DNA of 64,000 bases from Pseudomonas putida (GCF_001976065.1 NZ_MNAH01000002.1:833386-897385), one strand, 5' to 3'. Positions 30,134-39,427 are shown, numbered from the stretch's first letter. Program-made: numbers and translations. The notes: a model not told the origin generated them from the sequence alone.

Positions 30134-31450
30134 ATGCGCCGCACCCTGCTCCCTTGTCTCTTGCTCACCTTGCTGATCAGCACCACCACCCTCGCCGCCG
30201 AACCCGACCTGCGCATCCAGGCCAGCCTGCAGCCCGCCGACACCGCCATGGTCGGCAGCCTCGTCGAATTGCACCTGGACGTGCTCACCGACACCTGGTT
30301 CACCAGCGCCCCCACCCTGCCCGGCCTCAAACTGCCCGGCGCGCTGGTAATGCCGTCCGACGGCCACGCCGAACACCTGAACCAGACGCTCGACGGCAAA
30401 TCCTTCAACGGCATGCGCTACACCTACCTGATCACGCCAAACCTGGCCCAGGCGTTCGACATCCCGCCGCTGACGGTACGAGTGACCCCGGGCCAAGCCA
30501 CCACGGAACTCAGTGCACAAAGCCAACCGCTGCACTTCACCGCGACGCAACCGCCGGGTTTCCAGCCTGGCGAGCCGGTGCTGGTCGCGCAAAAACTGCG
30601 GTTCAGCCAGAAGATCGTCAATTCGTCCTCGCCGCTGAAAGTCGGCGACAGCCTCACCCGAGAGGTTACGCTTCAGGCTGACGGCGCCCTGGCCATGTCG
30701 CTGCCCACGCCGTCCCTGGGCGACGTCAGCGGTCTGAGCCGCTACCCGAAAAGCCCGCAAATCAGCAATCTGGACGATGGGCGCGGCCACTTCACCGGCG
30801 GCCAGCGCATCGACAGCGTGACCTACCGCATCGACACCCAAGGCCAGCACAGCCTGCCGGCCATCGAGCTGAAATGGTGGGACGCCAGCAGCCAGCAGAC
30901 CCGCACCGCCCAGGTCCCGGCCGTGAGCTTCGACGCCGCCGCCAACAGCGCCTACAAGCCCGTGTTCTCGATCAGCGAAGACCTGAAAAAACTCGGCCAG
31001 AGCCATCGCCTGCACCTCTCGGGTTTCGCCCTGAGCCTGCTGGCACTGCTGTCAGCCGTGGTTTTACTCGCCTGGTTTGCCCGCCCGTATGTGCACCGCG
31101 CGCACCTCGCCTGGCAGGCCCGGCGCCGTGCCCGCCACGCGGCGTGGCTGCAATCGCCCGACTACGCCTGGCGGCAGATCCCGGCGCAACTGGATGGCCA
31201 GCCGCCACAACTGGGCGCCCTGTACCTGTGGACCCGACGCAGCCGCAACGGCCTGAAGCTGACCGGTTTCGGCCCGCGCCTGCAAGCTTTCCTGCGCGCG
31301 TGCTACGGCCGTCAGCCAACCAAAGATCAGGCGTTGCACCAACTCAAGGAATCCTTGACTACGCTGCATAGTCAGGCCGGGCACGAACAGGAATCACTCG
31401 CTACCGCACTGCGCCCACTCAACCCAGTTCACGAGAAGGATTTCCCATGA
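30134..31450 (+). CDS. BatD-like exported protein (operon copy 1)
   Basis: 438 residues from the ATG at 30134, which opens a proper signal peptide ([22 protein letters not shown]). Tandem beta-rich periplasmic domains follow ([40 protein letters not shown]), then a C-terminal TM ([16 protein letters not shown]) and a cytoplasmic tail. An in-frame ATG at 30074 overlaps the previous stop by ATGA and would add 20 residues, mostly translated REP. The REP seems to have separated the old coupled start from the signal peptide. The HAD gene follows with a 4-bp overlap. Confidence 0.85.
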   Translation: MRRTLLPCLLLTLLISTTTLAAEPDLRIQASLQPADTAMVGSLVELHLDVLTDTWFTSAPTLPGLKLPGALVMPSDGHAEHLNQTLDGKSFNGMRYTYLITPNLAQAFDIPPLTVRVTPGQATTELSAQSQPLHFTATQPPGFQPGEPVLVAQKLRFSQKIVNSSSPLKVGDSLTREVTLQADGALAMSLPTPSLGDVSGLSRYPKSPQISNLDDGRGHFTGGQRIDSVTYRIDTQGQHSLPAIELKWWDASSQQTRTAQVPAVSFDAAANSAYKPVFSISEDLKKLGQSHRLHLSGFALSLLALLSAVVLLAWFARPYVHRAHLAWQARRRARHAAWLQSPDYAWRQIPAQLDGQPPQLGALYLWTRRSRNGLKLTGFGPRLQAFLRACYGRQPTKDQALHQLKESLTTLHSQAGHEQESLATALRPLNPVHEKDFP

Positions 31451-32475
31451 CAAACCCGATAGCGCGCCGCCAGTTCCACGGGTTAAAACTGCTGTTTGCC
31501 CTGGCCCTGAGCCTGCCTTTGCTGGTGCAGGCCGCCGAGCCACTGCCGTCGTGGAACGACGGTCCGTCGAAAAAGAACATCATCGAGTTCGTCCAGGCGG
31601 TGACCGATCAAGGCAGCAAGGACTTCGTCAAACCCGAGGACCGCATCGCCGTGTTCGATAACGACGGCACCCTGTGGAGCGAGCAGCCGATGTATTTCGA
31701 ACTGCTGTTCGCCCTGGAAGAGGTCAAGCGCACCGCCGCGCAGCACCCGGAATGGAAAACCACCCAGCCGTTCCAGGCCGTGTTGGAAAACGATCACAAG
31801 GCCCTGGCCGCCAGCGGCCTCGACGGCATGATGAAAATCTTCGGTGCGACCCACACCGGCATGACCACCGAAGCCTTCGACGACTACGCCAAGACCTGGC
31901 TGACCCAGGCTCGCCACCCGAAAACCGGCAAGCCCTACACCGAGATGATCTTCCAGCCGATGCTGGAAATGCTCGACTACCTGCGCAGCCAGAACTTCAA
32001 GACTTACATCGTTTCCGGTGGCGACACCGCCTTCATGCGCGCCTTCGCCGAAAAGGTCTACGGCATCCCGCCCGAACAGGTGATCGGTACTACATTCGTC
32101 ACCACCTTTGAATACAAGGATGGCCAGGCGTCGATCCTGCGCACCCCGAAACTGGCGCACAACGATGACGGGCCGGGCAAGCCGGTGAGCATCGACGCGG
32201 TGATCGGCCGTCGACCGATTCTCGCCTTCGGCAACTCCGATGGCGACCTGCAGATGCTGCAGTGGACGGCCGCAGGGTCGGGCAAACGATTCATGGGGCT
32301 GGTGCATCACACCGACGCCAAGCGCGAATGGGCCTATGACCGCCAGTCGCAGATCGGCCGCCTGGACAAGGCGCTGGACGAAGCAAACAAACGTGGCTGG
32401 ACAGTCGTCGACATGGCCGCCGAATGGCGCCGGATCTATCCGTTCGATGCCGCCACAACCGGGCAAGTGCAATAA
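31447..32475 (+). CDS. Exported HAD-superfamily phosphatase-like hydrolase
   Basis: 342 residues with a signal peptide ([18 protein letters not shown]). The HAD motif I is D71-N-D-G-T75; [11 protein letters not shown] is motif II and [14 protein letters not shown] motif IV, so the catalytic set is complete. It resembles phosphoserine-phosphatase-like HAD enzymes but is periplasmic. Its ATG overlaps the BatD stop and AAGGA precedes it, so it is translationally coupled to the MoxR/Bat module; such coupling suggests a client or partner. Substrate unknown. The second MoxR operon in this window has no such gene. Confidence 0.88.
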   Translation: MTNPIARRQFHGLKLLFALALSLPLLVQAAEPLPSWNDGPSKKNIIEFVQAVTDQGSKDFVKPEDRIAVFDNDGTLWSEQPMYFELLFALEEVKRTAAQHPEWKTTQPFQAVLENDHKALAASGLDGMMKIFGATHTGMTTEAFDDYAKTWLTQARHPKTGKPYTEMIFQPMLEMLDYLRSQNFKTYIVSGGDTAFMRAFAEKVYGIPPEQVIGTTFVTTFEYKDGQASILRTPKLAHNDDGPGKPVSIDAVIGRRPILAFGNSDGDLQMLQWTAAGSGKRFMGLVHHTDAKREWAYDRQSQIGRLDKALDEANKRGWTVVDMAAEWRRIYPFDAATTGQVQ

Positions 32476-32550
32476 GAAAGCGTGACGCAGGACTGCAATA
32501 AACGTTTGTCGTATTCAAACGACGCCAATGAGCAAAAAGGAGCAAGTCTT

Positions 32551-34131
32551 ATGACTCGCATACGCAAGTGGCTACCGAAACTCGCCTTGGTCGCGACGTC
32601 GGTGATGGCAATTTCGGCAACGGCCGGGGCTGCCGATAAACCCAACATTCTCGTGATTTTTGGCGACGACATCGGCCAGACCAACATCAGTGCCTATTCC
32701 ATGGGGGTGGTCGGCTACAAGACGCCGAACATCGACCGCATCGCCAAGGAAGGCATGATGTTCACCGACTATTACGCGGAGAACAGTTGCACGGCAGGAC
32801 GATCGTCCTTCATTACCGGGCAGACCGTGCTGCGCACTGGATTGGCGAAGGTCGGTCTGCCAGGCGCGACAGTGGGCCTGCAAAAACGTGACATCACCAT
32901 CGCTCAGGCGCTCAAGTCGCAGGGCTACGCCACTGGCCAGTTCGGCAAGAACCACCTCGGCGACCGCGATGAATACCTGCCGACCAACCACGGTTTCGAC
33001 GAGTTCTTCGGCAACCTGTACCACCTCAACGCCGAAGAAGAGCCGGAACGTCCCAACTGGCCCAAGGACAATCCTGAGTTCACCAAGGCCTTCACGCCCC
33101 GCGGTGTGATTCATAGTTTTGCTGACGGCAAGATCGAGGACACCGGTGCGCTGACCACCAAGCGCATGGAAACCATCGACGACGAAACCACCGCGGCGGC
33201 CCAGGCGTTCATCGAAAAACAAGCCAAGGCGGACAAGCCGTTTTTCGTCTGGATGAACACCACGCGCATGCACCTTTTCACCCACGTGCGCGAGTCGATG
33301 AAGGGCCAAAGCGGCATGGCCGGCAACGACTATGCCGATGGCATGATCGAGCATGACGGTGACGTCGGCAAATTGCTGAAAACCCTCGACGACCTGAAAA
33401 TCGCCGACAACACCATCGTCGTCTACACCACCGACAACGGTCCTAACCAGTTCTCCTGGCCGGACGCGGCGACCACGGCGTTCCGCAATGAGAAAAACTC
33501 CAACTGGGAAGGCGCCTATCGCGTTCCGGCGATGGTTCGCTGGCCGGGCAAGATCAAGGCCGGTGAAGTGTCCAACGAGATGTTCTCGGGCCTGGACTGG
33601 TTCCCGACCTTGCTGGCTGCCGTGGGTGAGCCCGACGTAAAAAACAAGCTGCTCAAAGGCTGGGCACCCACTTCCGGCGGCACCAACTTCAAGGTGCACC
33701 TGGACGGCTACAACCAACTGCCTTACCTGACCGGCCAACAACCTAAAAGCGATCGCAAGGAGTTCTACTACTTCAACGATGATGGCGTACTGGTTTCCAT
33801 GCGTTACGACAACTGGAAGGTGGTGTTCTGCGAACAGCGCGAACCCGGTGGATTCAAAGTCTGGAGCGAACCCTTCGTTTGCCTGCGGGTACCGAAAATC
33901 TTCAACCTGCGCATGGACCCGTATGAACGTGCTGACGTGGTTTCCGATCAGTACGCTGACTGGATGACCAAGAACGTCTACCTGACCGAAATAGCCGTGA
34001 TGAAATCGGCAGCGTTCCTGCAGACCTTCGTCGACTACCCGCCAAGCCAACGGCCGGCGAGCTTTAGCATCGACCAGATTCGTCAGGCGGTGGACGCCAA
34101 GATCGAAGAAAAAATGAAAGCTGCACAGTAG
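32551..34131 (+). CDS. Sulfatase-family hydrolase (arylsulfatase-like), exported
   Basis: 526 residues with a signal peptide (PKLALVATSVMAISATAGAA). The sulfatase core is present: ILVIFGDDIG with metal-binding Asp39/Asp40, the nucleophile site Cys80 in NSCTAGRSSFITG, GKNHLGD near 145, and TDNG near 300. The nucleophile motif is C-T-A-G-R rather than the usual C-x-P-x-R; Ala instead of Pro is a known variant, but conversion of Cys80 to formylglycine is not certain. No formylglycine-generating enzyme lies in the window. AAAGGAG precedes the ATG at 32551. It ends at a strong terminator. Substrate unknown; an aryl or alkyl sulfate ester is the family default. Confidence 0.9.
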   Translation: MTRIRKWLPKLALVATSVMAISATAGAADKPNILVIFGDDIGQTNISAYSMGVVGYKTPNIDRIAKEGMMFTDYYAENSCTAGRSSFITGQTVLRTGLAKVGLPGATVGLQKRDITIAQALKSQGYATGQFGKNHLGDRDEYLPTNHGFDEFFGNLYHLNAEEEPERPNWPKDNPEFTKAFTPRGVIHSFADGKIEDTGALTTKRMETIDDETTAAAQAFIEKQAKADKPFFVWMNTTRMHLFTHVRESMKGQSGMAGNDYADGMIEHDGDVGKLLKTLDDLKIADNTIVVYTTDNGPNQFSWPDAATTAFRNEKNSNWEGAYRVPAMVRWPGKIKAGEVSNEMFSGLDWFPTLLAAVGEPDVKNKLLKGWAPTSGGTNFKVHLDGYNQLPYLTGQQPKSDRKEFYYFNDDGVLVSMRYDNWKVVFCEQREPGGFKVWSEPFVCLRVPKIFNLRMDPYERADVVSDQYADWMTKNVYLTEIAVMKSAAFLQTFVDYPPSQRPASFSIDQIRQAVDAKIEEKMKAAQ

Positions 34132-34144
34132 GACTGCTCGACCG

Positions 34145-34178
34145 CCGCTCGCCTTCACCGGCGAGCGGACTTATTTTT
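34145..34178 (+). terminator. Rho-independent terminator after the sulfatase gene
   Basis: Perfect 9-bp stem CCGCTCGCC / GGCGAGCGG with a 6-nt loop, followed by ACTTATTTTT. It begins 14 bp past the stop and closes the 21.7-34.1 kb transcript. Confidence 0.85.
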
Positions 34179-34196
34179 GGCTTGGGACCGCATCGG

Positions 34197-34270
34197 CCCC
34201 TTCGCGAGCAAGCCCGCTCCCACAGGGGACCGCGTTCCAAATGTGGGAGCGGGCATGCTCGCGAAAGGGA
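34197..34270. repeat. REPIN (GCGAGCAAGCCCGCTCCC class)
   Basis: Inverted arms TTCGCGAGCAAGCCCGCTCC and GGGAGCGGGCATGCTCGCGA, about 24 bp apart, between the sulfatase terminator and the fused synthase-like gene. Confidence 0.88.
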
Positions 34271-34315
34271 CGGCACAGTCACAGGTGTTCTTGAACCGGA
34301 ACAAGGCAATCCGCA

Positions 34316-36829
34316 ATGTCCTCACGTGTCGCCAGCAAGTCGTCGGCCATACCTGCCCCTCACGTCGCCTCCCCGGCGCTGTTGATCCCCGCCCTGTTGC
34401 TGTTCGTCTCCGGTGCTGCGGCGCTGGTGTACCAGGTGCTGTGGATCAAGCAGCTGTCGCTGGTGGTGGGCGTCGAGGTGTACGCCATCACCACCGGGAT
34501 CAGTGCATTTTTTGCAGGATTGGCCTTGGGCGGCTTGCTGTTCGGGCGCTGGGCGGATCGCCTGCAGCAGCCAGTACTGCTGTATGCCGGGCTGGAAGTG
34601 TTGGTGGCGCTGCTGGGGGTCGGTGCGACGTTCGCCATGAGCGTCGCGGCCAGCCCGTTTGCCTGGCTGGAGCAGCACATCGGCCTGCTGGCCTGGGTGT
34701 TACCGTTTGCGCTGGTGGGCGCTCCGGCGCTGCTGATGGGCGGCACCCTGCCGGTCCTTGTTCGCTCCCTGGCCAGCGACCCGCAGCAACTGGGCAAGGC
34801 CGGCGGCCACCTGTACGCGGCCAACACCGCCGGCGCCATCGCCGGCACCCTGCTCGCCGCGTTCGTGCTGATCGCCACCCTCGGCGTGCGTGGCAGTGCC
34901 CTGGCCGCCGCGATGCTCAATCTGCTGGCCGCCGCTGGCGCCCTGTGGTTCCAGCGCCAGCGCTCGCCAGTCGTTCAGGCACCGGTCAAACAGCATGCCG
35001 AAAAAGCTCCGGATCGCCTGGCTCTTTGGCTCTACTCGATCGCCGGCGGCGTGGCCCTGGGTTACGAAGTGGTCTGGTCGCAATCCATCGTGCAGTTCAT
35101 GAGTACCCGCACCTACGCTTTTGCCGTGGTATTGGCGACCTACCTCACCGGGCTGTTCCTGGGCAGCGCCCTGCTCGCCCGTAGGGTTGATCGCCTGCGC
35201 GATCCCTGGGGCGTGTTCGGCCTGCTGATCGCCGGTGCCGGCTTGGTCGCATTGCTGGAGATTGCCCTGCTGGGGCGCTGGCTGGTGCTCGCGCAGAGCG
35301 CATCCGAAGCCTGGGTGCTGTCATTGGGTGCCAGTGAATTGCTGGGCATGAGCGTACGCTTTGCGGTGGCCGCACTGTGCATCGTGTTCGTGCCGACCGT
35401 GCTGCTCGGCGCGGCGTTTCCCGTGGCGCTGCGCTTGAGTGTCGGGCGCGAACATGTCGGGCGTAATGTCGGTGAGGTGGTGGCGTTCAACACCCTCGGT
35501 GGAATCGTCGGGGTGATGCTCTGTGGTTTTGTGCTGATCCCGCTGCTTGGGCTGGTGCGTACCCTCGGATTGCTGGCGATCATCGCCGCCGCGATTGGCT
35601 ACTTCGCGGTGCGCAAGGGTCACGGCGTGAAGAAAGGTCGGCGCCAGGGCGTGATCGCGGTCGGCCTGGTCTCGCTGGCGCTGGCGCTGCTGACCCCAGT
35701 GGACAAATTGGCCAGCCTTTTACCCGGCGCGCGCAACGGCACCTTGGCGTTCTACGAGGAAGGACGCGGCGGCACCGTTGCCGTGGTTACCCAGGGCAAG
35801 GGCCAGCGGGCGTTCCAGCGCTTGTACATCCAGGGCGTATCCAATACCGGCGATGCCATGCCTTCGCTGCGCTACATGCGCATTCAGGCGCTATTGCCGC
35901 TGGTGATCCACAACGGCGAACCACGCTCGGCGCTGGTGATCGGTTTCGGCACGGGCATCACCGCGGGCGCCCTGACCCGCTATCCGGGCCTTGAGCATCG
36001 GGTGGTCGCCGAACTGCTGCCATCGGTGGTCAAGGCGGCGCCCTTGTTCAAGGGCAATTTCGATGCCGCGGCCGACCCGAGTGTCGACGTGCGCCTGCGC
36101 GACGGTCGCCAGGAACTGCTGCGCAACCCGCAACCCTATGACCTGATAACCCTGGAACCGCCACCGCCCTCCGCGGCCGGCGTGGTCAACCTGTATTCCC
36201 GGGACTTCTATCAACTGGCCGCCAGTCGCCTGCACAAACAGGGCCTGGTCGCCCAATGGCTGCCATTGCCCACGCAAAACATCGACGACTCGCGTTCCCT
36301 GGTGCGTAGCTTCCTCGATGTCTTCCCCTACGCCACGCTGTGGACCAGCGAGTTCCACGAGATGCTGCTGGTGGGCTCAATGGAGCCGATCGAACTGGAT
36401 GCGGCGAAAATCAGCCAACGCTTCCAGCAGGACAGCGTGCGCAGCACCTTGCAGGACGTCGGCATCGGCTCGGCCGCCGCGCTGCTCGCGACCTGGGTGA
36501 CCGATCGCGCCGGCCTGGAACGTTTCGCCGCCGATGCACCGGCGGTGACGGACGATCAGCCGCGCATCGAATACGCGCCTTGGGTGCGGGCCAGGGAAAT
36601 CAGCCGCGTGCTGCCGGCCCTGCTGGAATTGCACGTCGCGCCGCCGCTGGTGAATGCCGAAGCCGGGTTCAACGAGCGAATGGATGCTCACCGGCAACGC
36701 CTGATGCAGTTCTACCGGGCAAGCCTGCACGCCTACGACGGTGATCGGGATGCCTGGGCCAGGGATGTGCGCGAGGTGATGCGCGGGGATGGGGGGAATC
36801 CGTATTTCCGCTGGTTTGTCGGGGAATGA
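34316..36829 (+). CDS. Fused membrane transporter-like / spermidine-synthase-like protein
   Basis: 837 residues. Residues ~20-470 hold ten or more hydrophobic helices in an MFS-like layout; the C-terminal ~330 residues form a spermidine-synthase/methyltransferase fold. The nucleotide-binding loop VIGFGTGITAGAL (541-553) and LRDGRQEL are kept. The catalytic aspartate segment, normally D-S/T-S/T-D-P, is replaced by L-E614-P-P-P-P-S, followed by GVVNLYSRDFYQ. True aminopropyl transfer is therefore doubtful; it may use SAM or decarboxylated SAM differently. The ATG at 34316 has only a weak site (GGCAATCCGCA). The octaheme gene lies 167 bp downstream. Fused MFS/spermidine-synthase proteins are widespread and poorly characterised. 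Confidence 0.85.
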   Translation: MSSRVASKSSAIPAPHVASPALLIPALLLFVSGAAALVYQVLWIKQLSLVVGVEVYAITTGISAFFAGLALGGLLFGRWADRLQQPVLLYAGLEVLVALLGVGATFAMSVAASPFAWLEQHIGLLAWVLPFALVGAPALLMGGTLPVLVRSLASDPQQLGKAGGHLYAANTAGAIAGTLLAAFVLIATLGVRGSALAAAMLNLLAAAGALWFQRQRSPVVQAPVKQHAEKAPDRLALWLYSIAGGVALGYEVVWSQSIVQFMSTRTYAFAVVLATYLTGLFLGSALLARRVDRLRDPWGVFGLLIAGAGLVALLEIALLGRWLVLAQSASEAWVLSLGASELLGMSVRFAVAALCIVFVPTVLLGAAFPVALRLSVGREHVGRNVGEVVAFNTLGGIVGVMLCGFVLIPLLGLVRTLGLLAIIAAAIGYFAVRKGHGVKKGRRQGVIAVGLVSLALALLTPVDKLASLLPGARNGTLAFYEEGRGGTVAVVTQGKGQRAFQRLYIQGVSNTGDAMPSLRYMRIQALLPLVIHNGEPRSALVIGFGTGITAGALTRYPGLEHRVVAELLPSVVKAAPLFKGNFDAAADPSVDVRLRDGRQELLRNPQPYDLITLEPPPPSAAGVVNLYSRDFYQLAASRLHKQGLVAQWLPLPTQNIDDSRSLVRSFLDVFPYATLWTSEFHEMLLVGSMEPIELDAAKISQRFQQDSVRSTLQDVGIGSAAALLATWVTDRAGLERFAADAPAVTDDQPRIEYAPWVRAREISRVLPALLELHVAPPLVNAEAGFNERMDAHRQRLMQFYRASLHAYDGDRDAWARDVREVMRGDGGNPYFRWFVGE

Positions 36830-36837
36830 CAGATCGC

Positions 36838-36887
36838 TTTCGCGAGCAGGCTCGCTCCTGCAGGAGCTGGCTTGCCAGCGATGGGGC
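36838..36887. repeat. Hybrid REP pair with one arm of each class
   Basis: The left arm TTTCGCGAGCAGGCTCGCTC is of the GAGCAAGCCCGCTCC class and the right arm GGAGCTGGCTTGCCAGCGAT of the GGCAAGCCAGCTCC class, nearly abutting through CTGCAGG. All other pairs in this window join two arms of the same class. Confidence 0.8.
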
Positions 36888-36996
36888 CATCCGCTTCATC
36901 ACAATCACCAATTGACACACGCCGCCCTTGCGGCAAAGCTGCCTCGAGCATCAACGCGCGCCTGACGGCAAACGCACCTGGACTACGGAAGTCGTA

Positions 36997-39357
36997 ATGC
37001 CGACACATAAAAATAAAGCAGCAAGCCCAAACCCTGATTCGCCACCGACCCTGATCAATCGCTACCTGTTTCCCGTCACCATCGGCGTCCTGCTGCTGGC
37101 GGTCGCGGGCATCGGCTGGTTCCTGTTCAGCAGCCAACCGGCCCCCGTGCCCCCTGCGCCAGTCAGCGCCCCTGTCGTCCAGCCCGCCAAGCCACAACCC
37201 GTTGCCATGGCGCCGGCGAACATGGTCGACGAACAACAATGCCAAGGCTGCCACAGCGCCCAGGTCAAGGACTGGCAAGGTTCCCATCATCAGTTGGCGA
37301 TGCAGCCAGCCAATGCCGAGACGATGCTCGGCGACTTCAACAACGTCACCTTCAAGGCCGAGAACGAAACCACCCGGTTCTCGCGAAAGGACGACGGATT
37401 CTGGGTCAACACCCCCGGCATCGACGGCAAGAACGCCGACTTCAAGGTCGCCTACACCTTCGGCATCGCACCGTTGCAGCAGTACCTGATCGAGGTGGGC
37501 GACGGTCGCCTGCAAGCCCTGGGCATCGCCTGGGATACCGAGAAGCACCGCTGGTTTCATCTCTACCCGGGCCAGGGCGTGACCTTCAAGGACCCGCTGC
37601 ACTGGAGCCAACCCAGCCAGAACGCCAACTTCATGTGCGTGGAGTGCCACACCACCGGCTACAAGCGCAATTTCGATGCCGCGAAAAACACCTTCGACGG
37701 CGAGTGGAACAGCCTCGGCGTCGGTTGCCAGGCCTGTCACGGCCCGGCCTCCAATCACTTGGAATGGACGGCGAAAAAGACCGGCCTGATCCACGCGGGT
37801 TTTGCCGTCGACCTCAAGGACAAGAACGCCACCGTCGAAATCGAAACCTGCGCCCGCTGCCACTCGCGCCGCGCGCCGCTGGGTGATGGCTTCACCGTCG
37901 GCAAGCGCCTGATGGACGATTACCTGCCCAGCGCCCTGACCCGCGAGCTGTACGCCCTGGACGGCAAGATCAAGGACGAAGTGTTCGAGCACGGCTCCTT
38001 CGCCCAGAGCAAAATGTCCGACAAGGGTGTGCGCTGCAGCAATTGCCACAACCCCCACAGCACGCAACTCAAGGCACCGGGCAATGGCGTCTGCCTGCAA
38101 TGCCACAACACCGCTGGCAAGACACCGGTGGACACCGTCGATGGCAAAGGCCTGCAAGCGAAGAACTACGATTCCATCGAACACACCCGCCACACCATGG
38201 GCCAGCCGGGTTCACAGTGCGTGGATTGCCACATGCCCGGCAAGTACTACATGGGCAATGACTTGCGGCATGACCACAGCTTCAGCATCCCCAACCCCGA
38301 GCGTGCGAAGAAACTCGGCACACCGGACGCCTGCCTGACCTGCCATCAGGGCAAGGCCGGCGACAAGGTCACCGAGCAGTTCAAGCTATGGAACACCGCC
38401 AACGCCAGCGCCGCGCAGGCCCCGCGCTACGACGAAAGCCTGTGGCTGATCCGCAACGGCCAGCCCGGCGCGGCGCAAGCCTTGTACGAGCAGCTGCAAC
38501 GCAGCAACCTGCCGGCGATTCAACGGGCGACGCTGTTGGCCGAGTTGCCGCTGTATCCCAGTGAACAGGCGCTGAAACTGGCGACCAAGGACCTGGGCAA
38601 CCCGGCCCCGCAAGTGCGTGAAAGCGCCATCCGTGCCATCAGCGCCTTCCTGCCGCCGCCCGAGCGTGCAGCGCTGCTGTCGCCCTTGCTGAGCGATCCG
38701 GTGAAGGCCGTGCGCATCGCCGCTGCCCGCGACTTGCTCAGCGTGGCCCGCAACGGCCTGGGCAGCGCCCAGGGCAACTGGGAGGTTGCTATCGGCGAAT
38801 ACGAGGCTGTGCAAAAAAGCCTGGCCGAACGCGCCGAAGCCAACCTCAACCTGGCCATGTTGTACCAGGCCAGCGGCCGCGGTGGCGAAGTCGAAGGTTT
38901 GTTGCGCACATCACTGCAGCGCGACCCGAACTTCTACCCGGCGCTGGTGACCCTGGTGCAGTGGCTGGAAGCCAACGGCCGCAGTCAGGAAGCCCAGGCA
39001 CTGATGGCGCTTAGCCTCAAGGCACATCCCGACGCTGCGCTGCTGCAACACACCCAGGGCTTGTCGCTGGTGCGTGCCGGCAAAGCCGAACAGGCCATGC
39101 CCTTCCTGCGCAAGGCCGCGCAACTGGAACCGCAGAGTGCGCAGTACGGCTACGTACTGGCCGTGGCCCTGCATGACAGTGGCAAGGTCGATGCCGCGTG
39201 CGAGGAGTTGGAAAGGCTGTTGAAAGTGCAGCCGGCCAACCGCAATGCCCGTTTGTCGTTGATCCAGTACTACCTGGATAACGGCCAGGAACCCAAGGCC
39301 CAGGTGCTGTTGCAGGGTTGGAAGAAGATGAACATGGGGGATCCGGCGCTGAAGTGA
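36997..39357 (+). CDS. Octaheme cytochrome c with C-terminal HEAT and TPR repeats
   Basis: 786 residues. An N-terminal uncleaved TM anchor (24-45) and a Pro-rich linker lead to a periplasmic region with eight CxxCH sites (CQGCH, CVECH, CQACH, CARCH, CSNCH, CLQCH, CVDCH, CLTCH) between about 82 and 450. A HEAT-like pair (VRESAIRAISAFLPPPE; VRIAAARDLLSV) and several TPRs follow to the C-terminus. It is not any octaheme nitrite, hydroxylamine or tetrathionate reductase I know by sequence, and no CxxCK is seen. The ATG at 36997 has CGGAAG upstream; an extension to 36928 is unlikely. It could be an electron-transfer scaffold. No quinol oxidase or NapC-type partner is adjacent. Confidence 0.9.
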   Translation: MPTHKNKAASPNPDSPPTLINRYLFPVTIGVLLLAVAGIGWFLFSSQPAPVPPAPVSAPVVQPAKPQPVAMAPANMVDEQQCQGCHSAQVKDWQGSHHQLAMQPANAETMLGDFNNVTFKAENETTRFSRKDDGFWVNTPGIDGKNADFKVAYTFGIAPLQQYLIEVGDGRLQALGIAWDTEKHRWFHLYPGQGVTFKDPLHWSQPSQNANFMCVECHTTGYKRNFDAAKNTFDGEWNSLGVGCQACHGPASNHLEWTAKKTGLIHAGFAVDLKDKNATVEIETCARCHSRRAPLGDGFTVGKRLMDDYLPSALTRELYALDGKIKDEVFEHGSFAQSKMSDKGVRCSNCHNPHSTQLKAPGNGVCLQCHNTAGKTPVDTVDGKGLQAKNYDSIEHTRHTMGQPGSQCVDCHMPGKYYMGNDLRHDHSFSIPNPERAKKLGTPDACLTCHQGKAGDKVTEQFKLWNTANASAAQAPRYDESLWLIRNGQPGAAQALYEQLQRSNLPAIQRATLLAELPLYPSEQALKLATKDLGNPAPQVRESAIRAISAFLPPPERAALLSPLLSDPVKAVRIAAARDLLSVARNGLGSAQGNWEVAIGEYEAVQKSLAERAEANLNLAMLYQASGRGGEVEGLLRTSLQRDPNFYPALVTLVQWLEANGRSQEAQALMALSLKAHPDAALLQHTQGLSLVRAGKAEQAMPFLRKAAQLEPQSAQYGYVLAVALHDSGKVDAACEELERLLKVQPANRNARLSLIQYYLDNGQEPKAQVLLQGWKKMNMGDPALK

Positions 39358-39375
39358 TCGACGGCTGATCCGAAG

Positions 39376-39408
39376 GCCCCTTCGCGGGCAAGCCCGCTCG
39401 TACAGGGG
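39376..39408. repeat. Single REP (GCGGGCAAGCCCGCTC class)
   Basis: CCCTTCGCGGGCAAGCCCGC followed by TCGTACAGGGG. It lies between the convergent octaheme gene and the hypothetical gene at 39428; no partner arm is found. Confidence 0.8.
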
Positions 39409-39427
39409 TTGTGCCCGCCTTGCAGGA

